Shown here piece after piece: positions 38,057 to 47,103 of a DNA stretch of 64,000 bases. Made by a program: the position numbers and the translations under genes. The number at the start of each line of letters is the position of its first letter. The first letter of the stretch is position 1. The DNA comes from Microbispora hainanensis. GTDB taxonomy: Bacteria; Actinomycetota; Actinomycetes; Streptosporangiales; Streptosporangiaceae. The notes beneath the pieces were generated by a model, which was not told the origin of the DNA, made no database searches, and worked only from the letters and a program-made list of their open reading frames with translations. The stretch spans positions 4,278,001 through 4,342,000 of the forward strand of contig NZ_CP108086.1 in the NCBI RefSeq assembly GCF_036186745.1, read 5' to 3'.

Positions 38057-39144
38057 TTGCTCCTCCTGTAGAAAGGCAGATCGACGACGTCGACCGGTTC
38101 TTGGCTGCCCCGGATGTCCACGGCCAGGCCACCCTTCTCCAGGGCGCCCTCGTCCACGTACGCCATGGCGATCGGGCGGCCGAGGGACTGCGACGGAGCG
38201 CCGCTGGTCACCTCGCCGACGACGGCCCCCTCCCGGGTGACGGAGTAGCCGTGGCGGGGCACGCGCCTGCCGCGCGCCACCAGCCCGACCAGGCGCCGCC
38301 TGGTGCCGTACTCCGCCGCCCGCTCAAGGGCGGCCTTGCCCACGAAGTCGCCCGGCTTGTCGAAGCGGACGACCCGGCCGAGGCCCGCGTCGAACGGTGT
38401 GATCGCCGCGCTCAGCTCGTTGCCGTAGAGCGGCATGCCGGCTTCCAGACGCAGGGTGTCGCGGGCCGACAGCCCGGCGGGGACGAGCCCGGCGTCTCTG
38501 CCCGCCTCGGCGAGGGCGTTCCACAGCGGCACGGCGTGCTCGTTCAGCACGAAGAGTTCGAAGCCGTCCTCGCCGGTGTATCCGGTGCGGGCGATCAGGG
38601 CGGGCGCGCCCGCGACGATGCCGGCGACGATGGCGTAGTACTTCAGCTCGTCGAGGTCGGCGTCGGTCAGCGCGGCCAGGATCTCGGCGCTGCGCGGGCC
38701 CTGCACGGCGACCAGCGCGTACTCGTCCGACCTGTCGGTCACCTGCGCGTCGTAGCCCCGGACGCGTTCGGCGAGCTCACGGGCGACGAGGGCGTAGTTG
38801 GAGGCGTTGGCGACGACCATGTACTGGTCCTCGTCGAGGCGGTAGACGATGAGGTCGTCGAGGATGCCGCCGGTCTCGTTCACGATCATCGTGTAACGGG
38901 CGCGGCCGGGCGCGAGGACGCTGAGGTGCCCCACGAGCGCGTGGTCGAGCGCCTCGCCCGCCTGCGGGCCGACGACGAAGATCTCCCCCATGTGGGACAG
39001 GTCGAACAGGCCCGCGGCCGTGCGCACCGCGTTGTGCTCGGCCGACTCGCTGCCGTAGCGCAGGGGCATCTGCCAGCCCGCGAAGTCGGTCAGGGTCGCG
39101 CCCAGACTTTCGTGGACCCCGCGGAGCGGGGTGGATCGGGACAT
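38053..39144 (-). CDS. gcvT: Aminomethyltransferase, glycine cleavage system T protein
   Basis: Transfers the methylene group from the H protein to tetrahydrofolate and releases ammonia. The 363-residue protein has [21 protein letters not shown] at the N-terminus, [12 protein letters not shown], the folate-binding [13 protein letters not shown] and the C-terminal barrel. The start is the ATG at 39144 with GAGG upstream; a GTG two codons earlier is less likely. It is the first gene after the tandem glycine riboswitch. Confidence 0.96.
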   Translation of the reverse strand: MSRSTPLRGVHESLGATLTDFAGWQMPLRYGSESAEHNAVRTAAGLFDLSHMGEIFVVGPQAGEALDHALVGHLSVLAPGRARYTMIVNETGGILDDLIVYRLDEDQYMVVANASNYALVARELAERVRGYDAQVTDRSDEYALVAVQGPRSAEILAALTDADLDELKYYAIVAGIVAGAPALIARTGYTGEDGFELFVLNEHAVPLWNALAEAGRDAGLVPAGLSARDTLRLEAGMPLYGNELSAAITPFDAGLGRVVRFDKPGDFVGKAALERAAEYGTRRRLVGLVARGRRVPRHGYSVTREGAVVGEVTSGAPSQSLGRPIAMAYVDEGALEKGGLAVDIRGSQEPVDVVDLPFYRRSK

Positions 39145-39187
39145 GCGCACCTCGGAAGGACGGATGCTGCGTTTGACTATCGGGCAT

Positions 39188-39375
39188 CCTCCCCCTCTGT
39201 CATCGGCGCCTGAGAGCTTCGTCCGATCTTTGCCGGACTTTCACCTTCGGCGAGGCCTGACGGCCTTCTTTCCAGAGGTCACCTGGCCCGCACGGTCCTT
39301 TGCCTTGAGAGGTTCGCGGGGAGGGCTTGCTCCTTCAGGGGCCCTGACCGGATGCCAGGACGCTCTCCCGCACGG
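39188..39375 (-). promoter_or_regulatory. Tandem glycine riboswitch
   Basis: On the minus strand the region contains two consecutive aptamer patterns. The first runs from GGGAGAGCG (near 39368) through GAAGGAGCAAGCC and CTCTCAAGGCAAAGGACCG; the second from GACCTCTGGAAAG through CCGAAGGTGAAAG, CCGGCAAAGATCGGAC and ends with AGCTCTCAGGCGCC. These are the conserved elements of the two-domain glycine riboswitch. It lies about 45 bases before gcvT and should activate gcvT-gcvH-sdaA at high glycine. Confidence 0.88.
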
Positions 39376-39478
39376 GATCACCGGTGTGCTGCAAGCCTAG
39401 TGGGTCGCCGCCATCCCCGTAACCGGCCGGATCACCTGATTTCCCCTGTCACTTCCCGGCCGTGCCATCCCGTACGGG

Positions 39479-40288
39479 TCAGTGGCTGGAGTCGCACGGC
39501 GGCCGATGCGCCGCGCGGAGCCGCACATGGGTGGACGGGAGGTCGTCGCCGGTGAGGATCCGCTGGTGGAGGGCCTGGGTGTCGGGGGACGGCTCGGTGC
39601 CGAGGCGGTCGACCAGGGTGCGGCGCAGCCGCTGGTAGGACGCCGAGGCGTCGTGGGTGCGGCCCGACCGGTGCAGCGCCAGCATGAGCTGCCGGTGCGG
39701 CCGTTCGCGCAGCGGGTGGCGTCTCGCCCATTGGGCCAGGCCGCCGACGATCTCGTGATGGTGCCCGAGCGCCAGCCTGACGTCGAAGAGGTCCTCGGTC
39801 ACCGCGCGCCGCTCCTCGTCGAGCCGGTCGGCCCACGCGGAGAGCGCGTCCACATGCCTCATGGCGAGCAGGGCGTCGCCGCGCCACAGGCTCAGCGCGT
39901 TCTCGAACATCCGCGCCGCATTGTGGTAATCGCAATTCTCACGAGCGATTCTGCCCTGTGCCGCAAATTGGTTGAATACTTCAGCATCCACGGATGCCGG
40001 TGGCACGGAAAGAAGGTAGCCGCCCTCCACGGTGTGCAGTGGAGAAAGGTGGGGGTCGCGGGGCGACAGACGTTGCCGCATCTGCGCGATGTAGGTGGTA
40101 AGATTCCGCGCCGCCGATTTAGTGGGACGGCCATTCCACAACAGATCGATGAGCCGGTCCCGGTGGACCGCGATATTCGGATTGAGCAGGAACAACGCGA
40201 GCAGCTGCCGGTGCCTCGGGGCGAGTCCGGCGATGACATCCCCTGAGGGCTTCATGGCCAGGAACGTTCCGAGCACGGCGTATAACAC
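39479..40288 (-). CDS. SARP-family transcriptional activator
   Basis: A protein of 269 residues with the two-part small SARP layout: an OmpR-like winged helix (about 1-95, with APRHRQLLALFLLNPN and LIDLLWNGRPTKSAARNL) and a bacterial transcriptional activation domain (about 100-250, with RLDEERRAVTEDLFDVRLALG and PLRERPHRQLMLALHRSG). Such proteins activate antibiotic or RiPP clusters by binding direct repeats near -35. The start is GTG at 40288 after GAGGGGA. Base composition is lower in GC than in neighbours, which suggests acquisition. It probably controls the adjacent peptide-maturation genes. Confidence 0.88.
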   Translation of the reverse strand: MLYAVLGTFLAMKPSGDVIAGLAPRHRQLLALFLLNPNIAVHRDRLIDLLWNGRPTKSAARNLTTYIAQMRQRLSPRDPHLSPLHTVEGGYLLSVPPASVDAEVFNQFAAQGRIARENCDYHNAARMFENALSLWRGDALLAMRHVDALSAWADRLDEERRAVTEDLFDVRLALGHHHEIVGGLAQWARRHPLRERPHRQLMLALHRSGRTHDASASYQRLRRTLVDRLGTEPSPDTQALHQRILTGDDLPSTHVRLRAAHRPPCDSSH

Positions 40289-40663
40289 GGTTCCCCTCGC
40301 ACGAAAGCAGCGTGAACGCGCCGACGACGCGGCTGTGATCGCTATTTGACCATATCCCTCTCCGGCGGCGTGCGTCAAAATATATGCCGTTTCTATGTCG
40401 GCTGCCCGGGGGCCCATAAACACCGCTCCGCCCGGGCCAATGCCGGCTCCGCATGCTCCGATACGCCGATAACCCAAATGAAAGCGGTTGCAGATGCTGC
40501 TCTCGCCGGCCGTCCCCGGAGGCGGTGTGCGTGAGTGGCGTCGATTAGCCGGATGATCGGCGCGCGTACGGTGCCGCGCCCGGGCTGGCGTGAATCGAGC
40601 CCGGGGAGGGGGAATCGGGCCCGGGGAGGGGGAATCGGGCCCGGGGAGGCGCGAATATCGCGC
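40289..40663. other. Lower-GC intergenic region with 20-bp tandem repeats
   Basis: It lies between the SARP gene and the end of the TIGR04500-like gene. The stretch 40290-40540 is less GC-rich than average and probably holds the SARP promoter. No precursor peptide gene with a ribosome site was found on either strand. Confidence 0.5.
40594..40650. repeat. Three tandem 20-bp repeats
   Basis: The unit TCGGGCCCGGGGAGGGGGAA occurs nearly three times with one or two changes, just downstream of the TIGR04500-like gene. Confidence 0.85.
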
Positions 40664-41995
40664 TCAGCGGGCCGCCGTGAGGCCGTCTTCCGCCGCGGGG
40701 GCCCGCAGGGCCTGGTTGACGGCCTCGGTGCGCCGGGCGTCGCCCCACACCCACTCCACGCGGGCCTCGCGCCGCCGCCCGGCCAGCCAGTCGTCGAAGA
40801 GCCGCTGCTCGATCCCTTGCCGGGTGGCGTCGTCGAAGGTAGCGGGTCTGACCTCCACGACCTGGACGACCACGGGGTCGGGTCCGTACGGGCCGAGGAC
40901 GTCGCCCGGTGCGGCGTCCGCCGCCTCCGGGCCGAGCTCGGCGCGGAACAGGCGGCGCAGCCGGGCGTCCGCGCCGTGGTCGAGCGTCTCGGCGGCGGAG
41001 GCGAGGGAGCCTGGTCCGCCGTCCCGCAGCCGGTCGGCGGCGGCCCGGGCGGCCTCCACCCGGGGATACCGCAGGAACACCGCGCACAACCGGTCGTAGG
41101 AGCGAGGGGCGGCGGCGAAAAGACTTTCGGCGCGGTCACCGGCGACCCGGCGACGAAGCCGGGCGATCCCCGCCTCCTGGGCCACGACGTCCTCCAGGCC
41201 GGCGTGGTCGAGGCCGCGTTCGGCCATCCACTCCTGGGTGGCCTCGACCGTGAGCAGCCCCCGGGCCCGCCGGAAGGCGTCGAGAGCGTCCTGCAACTCG
41301 GCGGCGGACAGGTCTGCCGGGTCGCCGGCCAGCTCCTGCGCGACCAGGGCGGCGTCGACCAGTCTGCTGGCGAGTGAGGCGTCGCTCCACAGCTCGTCCA
41401 GCACCGCCATGGCCTGCTCCATGGCGACCTCCATGCCGTTGACCCGCACGACGACCTGCTCGCCGGAGTTGCGGCTGCCCCGCAGCGGCCAGGGCAGCGC
41501 GAGGTCGGGAGCGAAGGCGATCGAGACCGTGCCGTCGCCCACCGGGAGCAGCATGTCGTAGTGACATCTGCCGCCGGGGTGGTCGCGCTGCCACACCAGG
41601 CGCATCGGCACGCCTTCGTGCTCCGCCCGCAGGCCGCCCAGCAGGAGCCTGGCCTCGGCGGGTTCCCGATCACAGATCCGGCGCAGGTACGCCAGGACAT
41701 CGGTCAGCAGACGGGCAGAAGGAACAACACCACGGTGGACACCACTCTGGGCGGCGCGGTGGGCGGCACTGCCGACAGGAGTCTCGGTGGCACCAACGGC
41801 GGCAACGACGGCGGCACTCTGGGTGGCGCGGTGGGCGGCACTGCCGGCCGGAGATTCGGTGGCATCAACGGCGGCACCAAGCGGGGCACCGACGGCGGCA
41901 CTCGGGGCGGCGCGATCGGCGGTGCTGCGGTCGGCACTGCGGTCGGTGCTGTGGTCGGTGTTGTGGTCGGTGTTGTGGTCGGCACTGTGCGGCAT
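40664..41995 (-). CDS. Putative peptide-maturation protein, TIGR04500-like
   Basis: A protein of 443 residues. The first 100 residues are low complexity: HNTDHNTDHSTDRSADRS and two ATETPVGSAAHRAAQS-like repeats. Residues about 110-220 hold a globular domain with PMRLVWQRDHPGGRCHYDML. The C-terminal 200 residues are helical and end in a parvulin/PpiC-reminiscent segment (FDDATRQGIEQRLFDDWLAGRRREARVEW). This matches my memory of the TIGR04500 family found next to ATP-grasp RiPP ligases. Its molecular role is unknown. The start ATG at 41995 follows GAGGAGCCCGAC. Confidence 0.7.
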   Translation of the reverse strand: MPHSADHNTDHNTDHSTDRSADRSTADRAAPSAAVGAPLGAAVDATESPAGSAAHRATQSAAVVAAVGATETPVGSAAHRAAQSGVHRGVVPSARLLTDVLAYLRRICDREPAEARLLLGGLRAEHEGVPMRLVWQRDHPGGRCHYDMLLPVGDGTVSIAFAPDLALPWPLRGSRNSGEQVVVRVNGMEVAMEQAMAVLDELWSDASLASRLVDAALVAQELAGDPADLSAAELQDALDAFRRARGLLTVEATQEWMAERGLDHAGLEDVVAQEAGIARLRRRVAGDRAESLFAAAPRSYDRLCAVFLRYPRVEAARAAADRLRDGGPGSLASAAETLDHGADARLRRLFRAELGPEAADAAPGDVLGPYGPDPVVVQVVEVRPATFDDATRQGIEQRLFDDWLAGRRREARVEWVWGDARRTEAVNQALRAPAAEDGLTAAR

Positions 41996-42069
41996 GTCGG
42001 GCTCCTCGGGGCGCGGTCGATCCCGCTCCCTCCGAGCGGGATCTGTCGGGCTGGTCGGCGGCGGGGATG

Positions 42070-43056
42070 TCAGGCCGGTTCGAGCAGGAGGTCGCAGAGG
42101 GCCTCGCTGATCGGCAGGCCGGTCATGTTCTCGACCCACAGCCACTGGGCGTTGGGGTTGACCTCAAGGAAGACGTGACGGTCGTCCGGTGTGACGATCA
42201 GGTCGACGGCGCCGTACAGCAGGCCGAGGCGGTCCATAAGCGCGAGGCACCGGTCGGCGATCTCCTCCTGCAACCGGTGCGGCCGATGCGGCGTGGTCCT
42301 GGTGTCGTAGTAGCGCCAGTCGAGGCTCGACCGGTTGGACGCCTGCGAGTGGATCTCGGCGGCGAAGATCCGTCGCCCGACGATGGTGACGCGCAGCTCG
42401 ACGCGCTTCGGCACCATCTCCTGCACGATCACGGGGCAGAACCGCAGGCCGTCGGCGTACGCGAGGTCGCGGGGCGACACCGGCTCGGTGAGGCGCGTCG
42501 CGGTGAGGCCGCCCGCGACGCCCTCCACGAGCGGGACGTGGAAGGCCTTCGTGATGATCCGGCCGTCGTGCCGGTCGTGGAAGTCGAGGAACGACTCGGC
42601 GTCCGTGGTGATCAGTGTCTCCGGGATCGCGAACCCGAGCTCCGCGGCGAGCGCGAGCTGGGAGGACTTCTGGCCGGACCGGCGGAAGACCGACTCGCGG
42701 GCGGGCACCTGACGGCACGGCAACTGCTCCCACAGGTCGCCGAGCAGGCTCTTGCACTCCTGCACGGTGTGGGCGGCGACCGCAGGATCGGCGATCTCGG
42801 GGTGCGCCCGCGGGGGAGTCGGCCGGCGCCACCACACGGCGGACACCGTGTCGAGGTCGATCGTCTCCTTGTCGCGGCGCAGGATGCGGCGGGTGCCGAG
42901 GTCGGTGCCGTAGCCGAGGTCCAGCTTCGCGGAGACGGGGAAGTCGCCGGGGTCGAAGACGCTGACGCGCGCGCCGCGCCGGGCGAGTAGACCGCCGACC
43001 CGCTCGGCGTGCGGGTCGTCCTCGCTGGTGAGCACGAGAACGTGAGAAGAGCGCAA
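42070..43056 (-). CDS. ATP-grasp ribosomal-peptide ligase (MvdD/TgmB-like)
   Basis: A protein of 328 residues with the ATP-grasp fold. Characteristic pieces are WWRRPTPP near 75, the ATP-binding IITKAFH and VIVQEMVPKRVELRVTIVG segments, and the metal-binding FLEVNPNAQWLWVE. The last motif is typical of graspetide ligases, which form ester or amide crosslinks between Ser/Thr/Lys and Asp/Glu side chains of a precursor peptide. The start is TTG at 43056, eight bases after AAAGG. Same strand as the SARP, TIGR04500-like and C39-exporter genes. Confidence 0.85.
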   Translation of the reverse strand: MRSSHVLVLTSEDDPHAERVGGLLARRGARVSVFDPGDFPVSAKLDLGYGTDLGTRRILRRDKETIDLDTVSAVWWRRPTPPRAHPEIADPAVAAHTVQECKSLLGDLWEQLPCRQVPARESVFRRSGQKSSQLALAAELGFAIPETLITTDAESFLDFHDRHDGRIITKAFHVPLVEGVAGGLTATRLTEPVSPRDLAYADGLRFCPVIVQEMVPKRVELRVTIVGRRIFAAEIHSQASNRSSLDWRYYDTRTTPHRPHRLQEEIADRCLALMDRLGLLYGAVDLIVTPDDRHVFLEVNPNAQWLWVENMTGLPISEALCDLLLEPA

Positions 43057-43442
43057 CGGAGGGCCTTTCGACGTGCCTCAACAGACCTGAGCGCGGACGG
43101 GACGCCGGGGCGGCGCCTTCCGGAAGTGGCCCGAAACCGGACAGAACCCGAATCGACCGGGCCTGAATGGACGCGGCCTGAATGGACCGGGTGTGAACGG
43201 CCAGGGCCTTGATCGAGCGAGCCGTGCATCGGCAGGTACGGGATCGAGCGGGCCGTGGACCCACGAGGCGCAGTGCGGGGCCGTGGATCTACGGGCCAGG
43301 CGGGTAGGGACGCCACCGAGAGCCACCGGGCGCGGGCGGAGACCGCTGGCTGCCATCGGTGGCCACGTGAGCGACCTGAGCCCCGGTGCCGCACCACCGG
43401 AGCTGCCTGGCTGCCGAGGTCACCGGTGTCGCATCACCGGAG
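43057..43442. other. Gap between the exporter and ATP-grasp genes where a precursor would be expected
   Basis: 386 bases. It contains 15-base repeats (CCTGAATGGACCGGG type, 43150-43195) and two copies of a 20-base GGTGCCGCACCACCGGAGCT-like sequence about 40 bases apart (near 43386 and 43426). Minus-strand frames of 64 and 92 codons exist but have no ribosome site and poor codon usage. It may hold a degenerate precursor gene. Confidence 0.45.
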
Positions 43443-45542
43443 CTACCGCCGTCGCCCAGGGCCGCAGGAGCTAGTGCGGCCACGGCCGCCGCAGTCGGCG
43501 TCCCGCACGGTGCTCAGTCGGTGGGCGATGACGACGCGGGTGCCCGCGAAGCCGCGCAGGCTCTCCTCGATCGCGGCCTCGGCCACGGTGTCGAGGTGGC
43601 TCGTGGCCTCGTCGAGCAGCAGCATCCTCGGCTCCGACAGCAGGGCGCGGGCGAGCGCGAGCCGCTGGCGCTGCCCGCCCGACAGCCCGCCGCCGTCGGT
43701 GAGCAGCGTGCGGTAGCCCATCGGCATGGCCCTGATCTCCTCGTGCAGGCGGGCCGCCCGGGCCGCCCGTTCCACCTGCTCCGGGGTGGCGGAGGGGACG
43801 TTGAGCGCGATGTTGTCGAAGATCGTGCCGTGGAAGAGGACGGGCTCCTGCGGCACCACGCCGAACTGGCGGCGCAGGGCGCGGGGATCGAAGGCGGCGG
43901 CGGGCACGCCGTCGTAGCGGATCTCGCCCTCGCCGGGCGTGAGCAGCCCCAGGATCAGCCGGGCCAGGGTGGTCTTGCCGGAGCCCGAGGCACCGACCAG
44001 CGCGACCTTCTGCCCGGGGCGCACGGTGACCGTGACGTCCCGCAGGATCCACGGGCTGTCGGGGCCATAGCGGAAGCCGACGCCGTCCAGCTCGATCCGC
44101 CCGGTGAGCGTACGGGTGACCGGGGCGGCGGGAACGGGCTCGGGCTCGGCGTGCCAGACGTCGGCCAGCCGCTCCACGTGCGGCCTGACCCCTTGTACGG
44201 CCTGCAGGCCGGCGATCAGCGAGCTCAGCGGGGCGAGCGCGGCGCCGGCCAGGGCTTGCAGGGCGAGCATCCCGCCGAGCGTCAGCGTGCCGTCCGCCAC
44301 CTGGCGGGCGCCCGTCCAGACGAGGGTGAGCGGGGCGGCGAACTGCAGGGCCCCGAGCAGGGCCTCCTGCATGGCCTGCGCCCGGCCGCTTCGCCCGGAA
44401 CGCTCGGCGACGGTGGCGACGGCCGTCGCCCATCGGTCCGCGATCCGCGGCTCCGCGCCGGAGGCCTTGACGGTCTCGATGCCGCGCAGGCCCTCGATCA
44501 GCCTGCTCTGCAGGTCGTTGCGGGCTTCGGTCTCGCGGTGGGTCAGGTCGCCGACGCGGCGGCGGGTGAGGAGGAGCAGGCCCGCCTGGGCGAGGGCGAA
44601 CGCGACCAGGCAGCCGCCGACCAGAGGGCTGCGCACGCCGATCGCGATCACGTATCCCAGGGCCAGCGGGGCCTCCAGGAAGGCGAGCGTCACCTGGTTG
44701 GTGAGGACCTCCCGGATCAGCGAGGTCGCCAGCACGCGGTTGACCAGGTCGGCGGAGCCGCGCAGGGCGAAGAACCGGTAGGGCGCCGCGAGGAGCCGTT
44801 CGCCCGTTACGCGCACCAGCTCGCCGTCCGCGCTCGCCCTGAGCGAGACCATCGCGTATCCGCGCAGCACCCGGACCAGCCCGTACGCGGCGACCAGGCC
44901 GAGCACTCCGAAGCCCGCGATGGTAAGCAGGTCGTGGTCGCCGGCCGGCAGCACCCGGTCGACGACCAGCTCGGTCAGCGCCGGGAGGGCGAAGCCGAAC
45001 GCCTGCATGACGACGCTGAGCGCCACCAGCAGCGCGAGCAGCCGGCGATGGCCCGCGAAGGCGACAGAGGCGGGCCACCGCCACCAGCGGCCCCGCCGGG
45101 GGCGCGCGGTCCGCCGGAATCCGGGGCCGGGGGTGAAGACGAGCAGCACGCCGCTGTAGTCCAGGGCGAGCTCGGCGGTGGTGACGCGACGGCGGCCCGT
45201 CTCGGGATCGACGATCGTGACCCCGCCGCGCCCGTGACGCTCGACGACCACGTAGTGGTCGCCCTTCCAGTGCGCGATCGCCGGGAGCGGCGCGTGCGCC
45301 AGCCCCTCGGGAGGCAGGGAGAAGGCCCGTGCCTCCAGCCCGCGCCGCCTCGCCGCCCTGACCAGGGTGAGCGCGGAGGTGCCGTCACGGCCGGCGCCCA
45401 GCTCCTCGCCGAGCTCGCGCACCTCCACGTGGTGCCCGTACGCGCCGAGGACCATGGCGAGGCAGGCGGGGCCGCACTCGGTGGGGGTGCGCTGGTGGAC
45501 GACAGGAACCCTGCTGGAAGCTGTGCCGCGATTGAGCCTCAT
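43443..45542 (-). CDS. Peptidase C39-containing ABC exporter, shortened C-terminus
   Basis: A protein of 699 residues. The N-terminal C39 peptidase (catalytic C23 in TECGPACLAM, His in DHYVVVERH) cleaves leader peptides after a double glycine; then six transmembrane helices (about 165-440) and an ATPase domain with Walker A GASGSGKTT, signature LSGGQRQRLALARAL, Walker B MLLLDEATSHLD and the H-loop IAHRLSTVRDAD. Directly after the H-loop the sequence changes to a Cys/Gly/Arg-rich tail and stops, so the usual last 40 or so residues are missing or frameshifted. The start is ATG at 45542. It would export the product of the adjacent ATP-grasp system. Confidence 0.82.
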   Translation of the reverse strand: MRLNRGTASSRVPVVHQRTPTECGPACLAMVLGAYGHHVEVRELGEELGAGRDGTSALTLVRAARRRGLEARAFSLPPEGLAHAPLPAIAHWKGDHYVVVERHGRGGVTIVDPETGRRRVTTAELALDYSGVLLVFTPGPGFRRTARPRRGRWWRWPASVAFAGHRRLLALLVALSVVMQAFGFALPALTELVVDRVLPAGDHDLLTIAGFGVLGLVAAYGLVRVLRGYAMVSLRASADGELVRVTGERLLAAPYRFFALRGSADLVNRVLATSLIREVLTNQVTLAFLEAPLALGYVIAIGVRSPLVGGCLVAFALAQAGLLLLTRRRVGDLTHRETEARNDLQSRLIEGLRGIETVKASGAEPRIADRWATAVATVAERSGRSGRAQAMQEALLGALQFAAPLTLVWTGARQVADGTLTLGGMLALQALAGAALAPLSSLIAGLQAVQGVRPHVERLADVWHAEPEPVPAAPVTRTLTGRIELDGVGFRYGPDSPWILRDVTVTVRPGQKVALVGASGSGKTTLARLILGLLTPGEGEIRYDGVPAAAFDPRALRRQFGVVPQEPVLFHGTIFDNIALNVPSATPEQVERAARAARLHEEIRAMPMGYRTLLTDGGGLSGGQRQRLALARALLSEPRMLLLDEATSHLDTVAEAAIEESLRGFAGTRVVIAHRLSTVRDADCGGRGRTSSCGPGRRR

Positions 45543-45633
45543 GGTCCACGGAGTGTCGGCCGGGAGGCTTGTCCATCGCTTGTGACCGGCTTCAATCCCG
45601 CGGCCCCGAAAAGCGGTGGCGAAAAGCGGCGGC

Positions 45634-46323
45634 TCAGTGGCGGGCGGCGGTGACCAGGGCGTGGAACAGCGGCCCGTCCTCGTCGGCCTCCGGATGCCAC
45701 TGGACGGCCAGGGCGAACGCCGCGCCCGTGACCTCGACGGCCTCGATCGTGCCGTCGTCCGAGCGGGCGGTGACCTCCAGCCCGTCCGCCAGGCGGTCGA
45801 TCGCCTGGTGATGGTAGTGGGCGGGCGTGAGGTCCTCGCCGTCGTAGATCTTGGCCAACCCCGGCGAGAGCCGTACGGGAAGGCGGCCGAACGTCCCGGG
45901 CGCGGGGGAGTGGGCGGTGTGGCCGACCACGTCGGGCAGGTGCTGCTGGAGGGTGCCGCCCAGCGCCACGTTGAGCACCTGCAGGCCCCGGCAGATGCCG
46001 AGGAACGGCAGGCCGGTGCGCAGGGCGGCCTCCAACAGTCCGAACTCCGCCTCGTCGCGGAACTCCCTGACATATCCGGTCTGTTCCGCGGGCGGCGCGC
46101 CGTAGCGGGCGGGGTCGATGTCGCCCCCGCCCGCGATGATCAGCCCGTCCAGCCGTTCCACCAGCGCGGCGGGCTCCCCGGCCGGCGGCAGGATGACCGG
46201 CTGGCCGCCTGCCCGCGCGATGTGGTCGACGTACATGTACGGCAGCAGCGCCGTCGGCATGTCCCAGACGGTGAACCTCGCCGGCTCGACGTAGCAGGTC
46301 ACGCCGATGACGGGACGGGCCAT
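45634..46323 (-). CDS. Class I glutamine amidotransferase-like gamma-glutamyl hydrolase (PuuD type)
   Basis: A protein of 229 residues. The nucleophile Cys is in FLGICRGLQVLN, and the His/Glu of the triad in VQWHPEAD. IIAGGGDIDPARYG is typical of gamma-glutamyl-GABA hydrolase (PuuD) relatives, which cleave gamma-glutamyl amides made by a glutamine-synthetase-like enzyme. The start is ATG at 46323 after AAAGGGG. It is the last gene of the GlnA-like/ALDH/SDR operon, 11 bases after the SDR gene. Confidence 0.9.
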   Translation of the reverse strand: MARPVIGVTCYVEPARFTVWDMPTALLPYMYVDHIARAGGQPVILPPAGEPAALVERLDGLIIAGGGDIDPARYGAPPAEQTGYVREFRDEAEFGLLEAALRTGLPFLGICRGLQVLNVALGGTLQQHLPDVVGHTAHSPAPGTFGRLPVRLSPGLAKIYDGEDLTPAHYHHQAIDRLADGLEVTARSDDGTIEAVEVTGAAFALAVQWHPEADEDGPLFHALVTAARH

Positions 46324-46334
46324 GGCATACCCCT

Positions 46335-47099
46335 TTACAGCGGAGTGACGTACGCGCCGGAGATGCCGCCGTCGACCAGGAACTCCGAGGCGGTGATGAA
46401 CGACGCGTCGTCGGAGGCGAGGAACGCGACCGCCGCGGCGATCTCCTCGGCCCGGGCGAAACGGCCGATCGGCACGTGGACGAGACGGCGCTGGGCGCGC
46501 TCGGGGTCCTTGGCGAACAGCTCCCGCAGCAGCGGGGTGTCCACCGGCCCGGGGCACAGCGCGTTGACCCGGATGCCCTCGCGGGCGAACTGGACGCCCA
46601 GCTCGCGGCTCATCGCGAGCACGCCGCCCTTGGAGGCGGTGTAGGAGATCTGCGAGGTGGCCGAGCCCATGACCGCGACGAACGACGCGGTGTTGATGAT
46701 CGAGCCCTTGCCCTGCCGCTGCATGTACGGGATGACGTGCTTGCAGCACAGGTAGACGCTGGTGAGGTTGACCTCCTGCACCCGGCGCCAGGCGTCGAGG
46801 CCGGTCTCCAGGATGGAGTCGTCGTCCGGCGGCGAGATGCCCGCGTTGTTGAACGCGATGTCGACGCTGCCGAACTCCTCGAACGCGGTCCGGTACATCC
46901 GGGTCACGTCGTCCTCGTTCGCCACGTCGGCCTTGACGAACAGGCCGCCGACCTCGGCGGCGGCCTTCGCGCCGGCCTCCTCGTCGAGGTCGGCCACCAC
47001 GACCTTGGCGCCCTCCTGGGCGAACCGGCGGGCCGTGGCCAGGCCGATGCCGCTGCCCGCGCCGGTGATGACGGCGACACGGTCCTGCAAACGCTGCAT
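46335..47099 (-). CDS. Short-chain dehydrogenase/reductase
   Basis: A protein of 254 residues with the NAD(P)-binding VITGAGSGIGLATAR, the NNAG motif, the catalytic S/Y/K (YTASKGG) and the C-terminal GPVDTPLL and LVDGGISGAYV. An acidic residue after the second strand (VVADLDEEAG) favours NAD. In the operon it lies between the aldehyde dehydrogenase and the amidotransferase and probably acts on an alcohol or aldehyde intermediate of amine catabolism. The start is ATG at 47099 with GGAG upstream. Confidence 0.93.
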   Translation of the reverse strand: MQRLQDRVAVITGAGSGIGLATARRFAQEGAKVVVADLDEEAGAKAAAEVGGLFVKADVANEDDVTRMYRTAFEEFGSVDIAFNNAGISPPDDDSILETGLDAWRRVQEVNLTSVYLCCKHVIPYMQRQGKGSIINTASFVAVMGSATSQISYTASKGGVLAMSRELGVQFAREGIRVNALCPGPVDTPLLRELFAKDPERAQRRLVHVPIGRFARAEEIAAAVAFLASDDASFITASEFLVDGGISGAYVTPL

Positions 47100-47103
47100 T
47101 GAT

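Noticed and set aside
43078-43356. 92-codon minus-strand frame with RPFRPGRF repeats as RiPP precursor
   Set aside because: No ribosome site, and the repeat part lacks the acidic side chains needed for graspetide crosslinks.
43289-43483. 64-codon minus-strand frame after the C39 exporter as RiPP precursor (has a GDGG sequence)
   Set aside because: No ribosome binding site, overlaps the exporter end, weak codon bias and no typical leader or core pattern.
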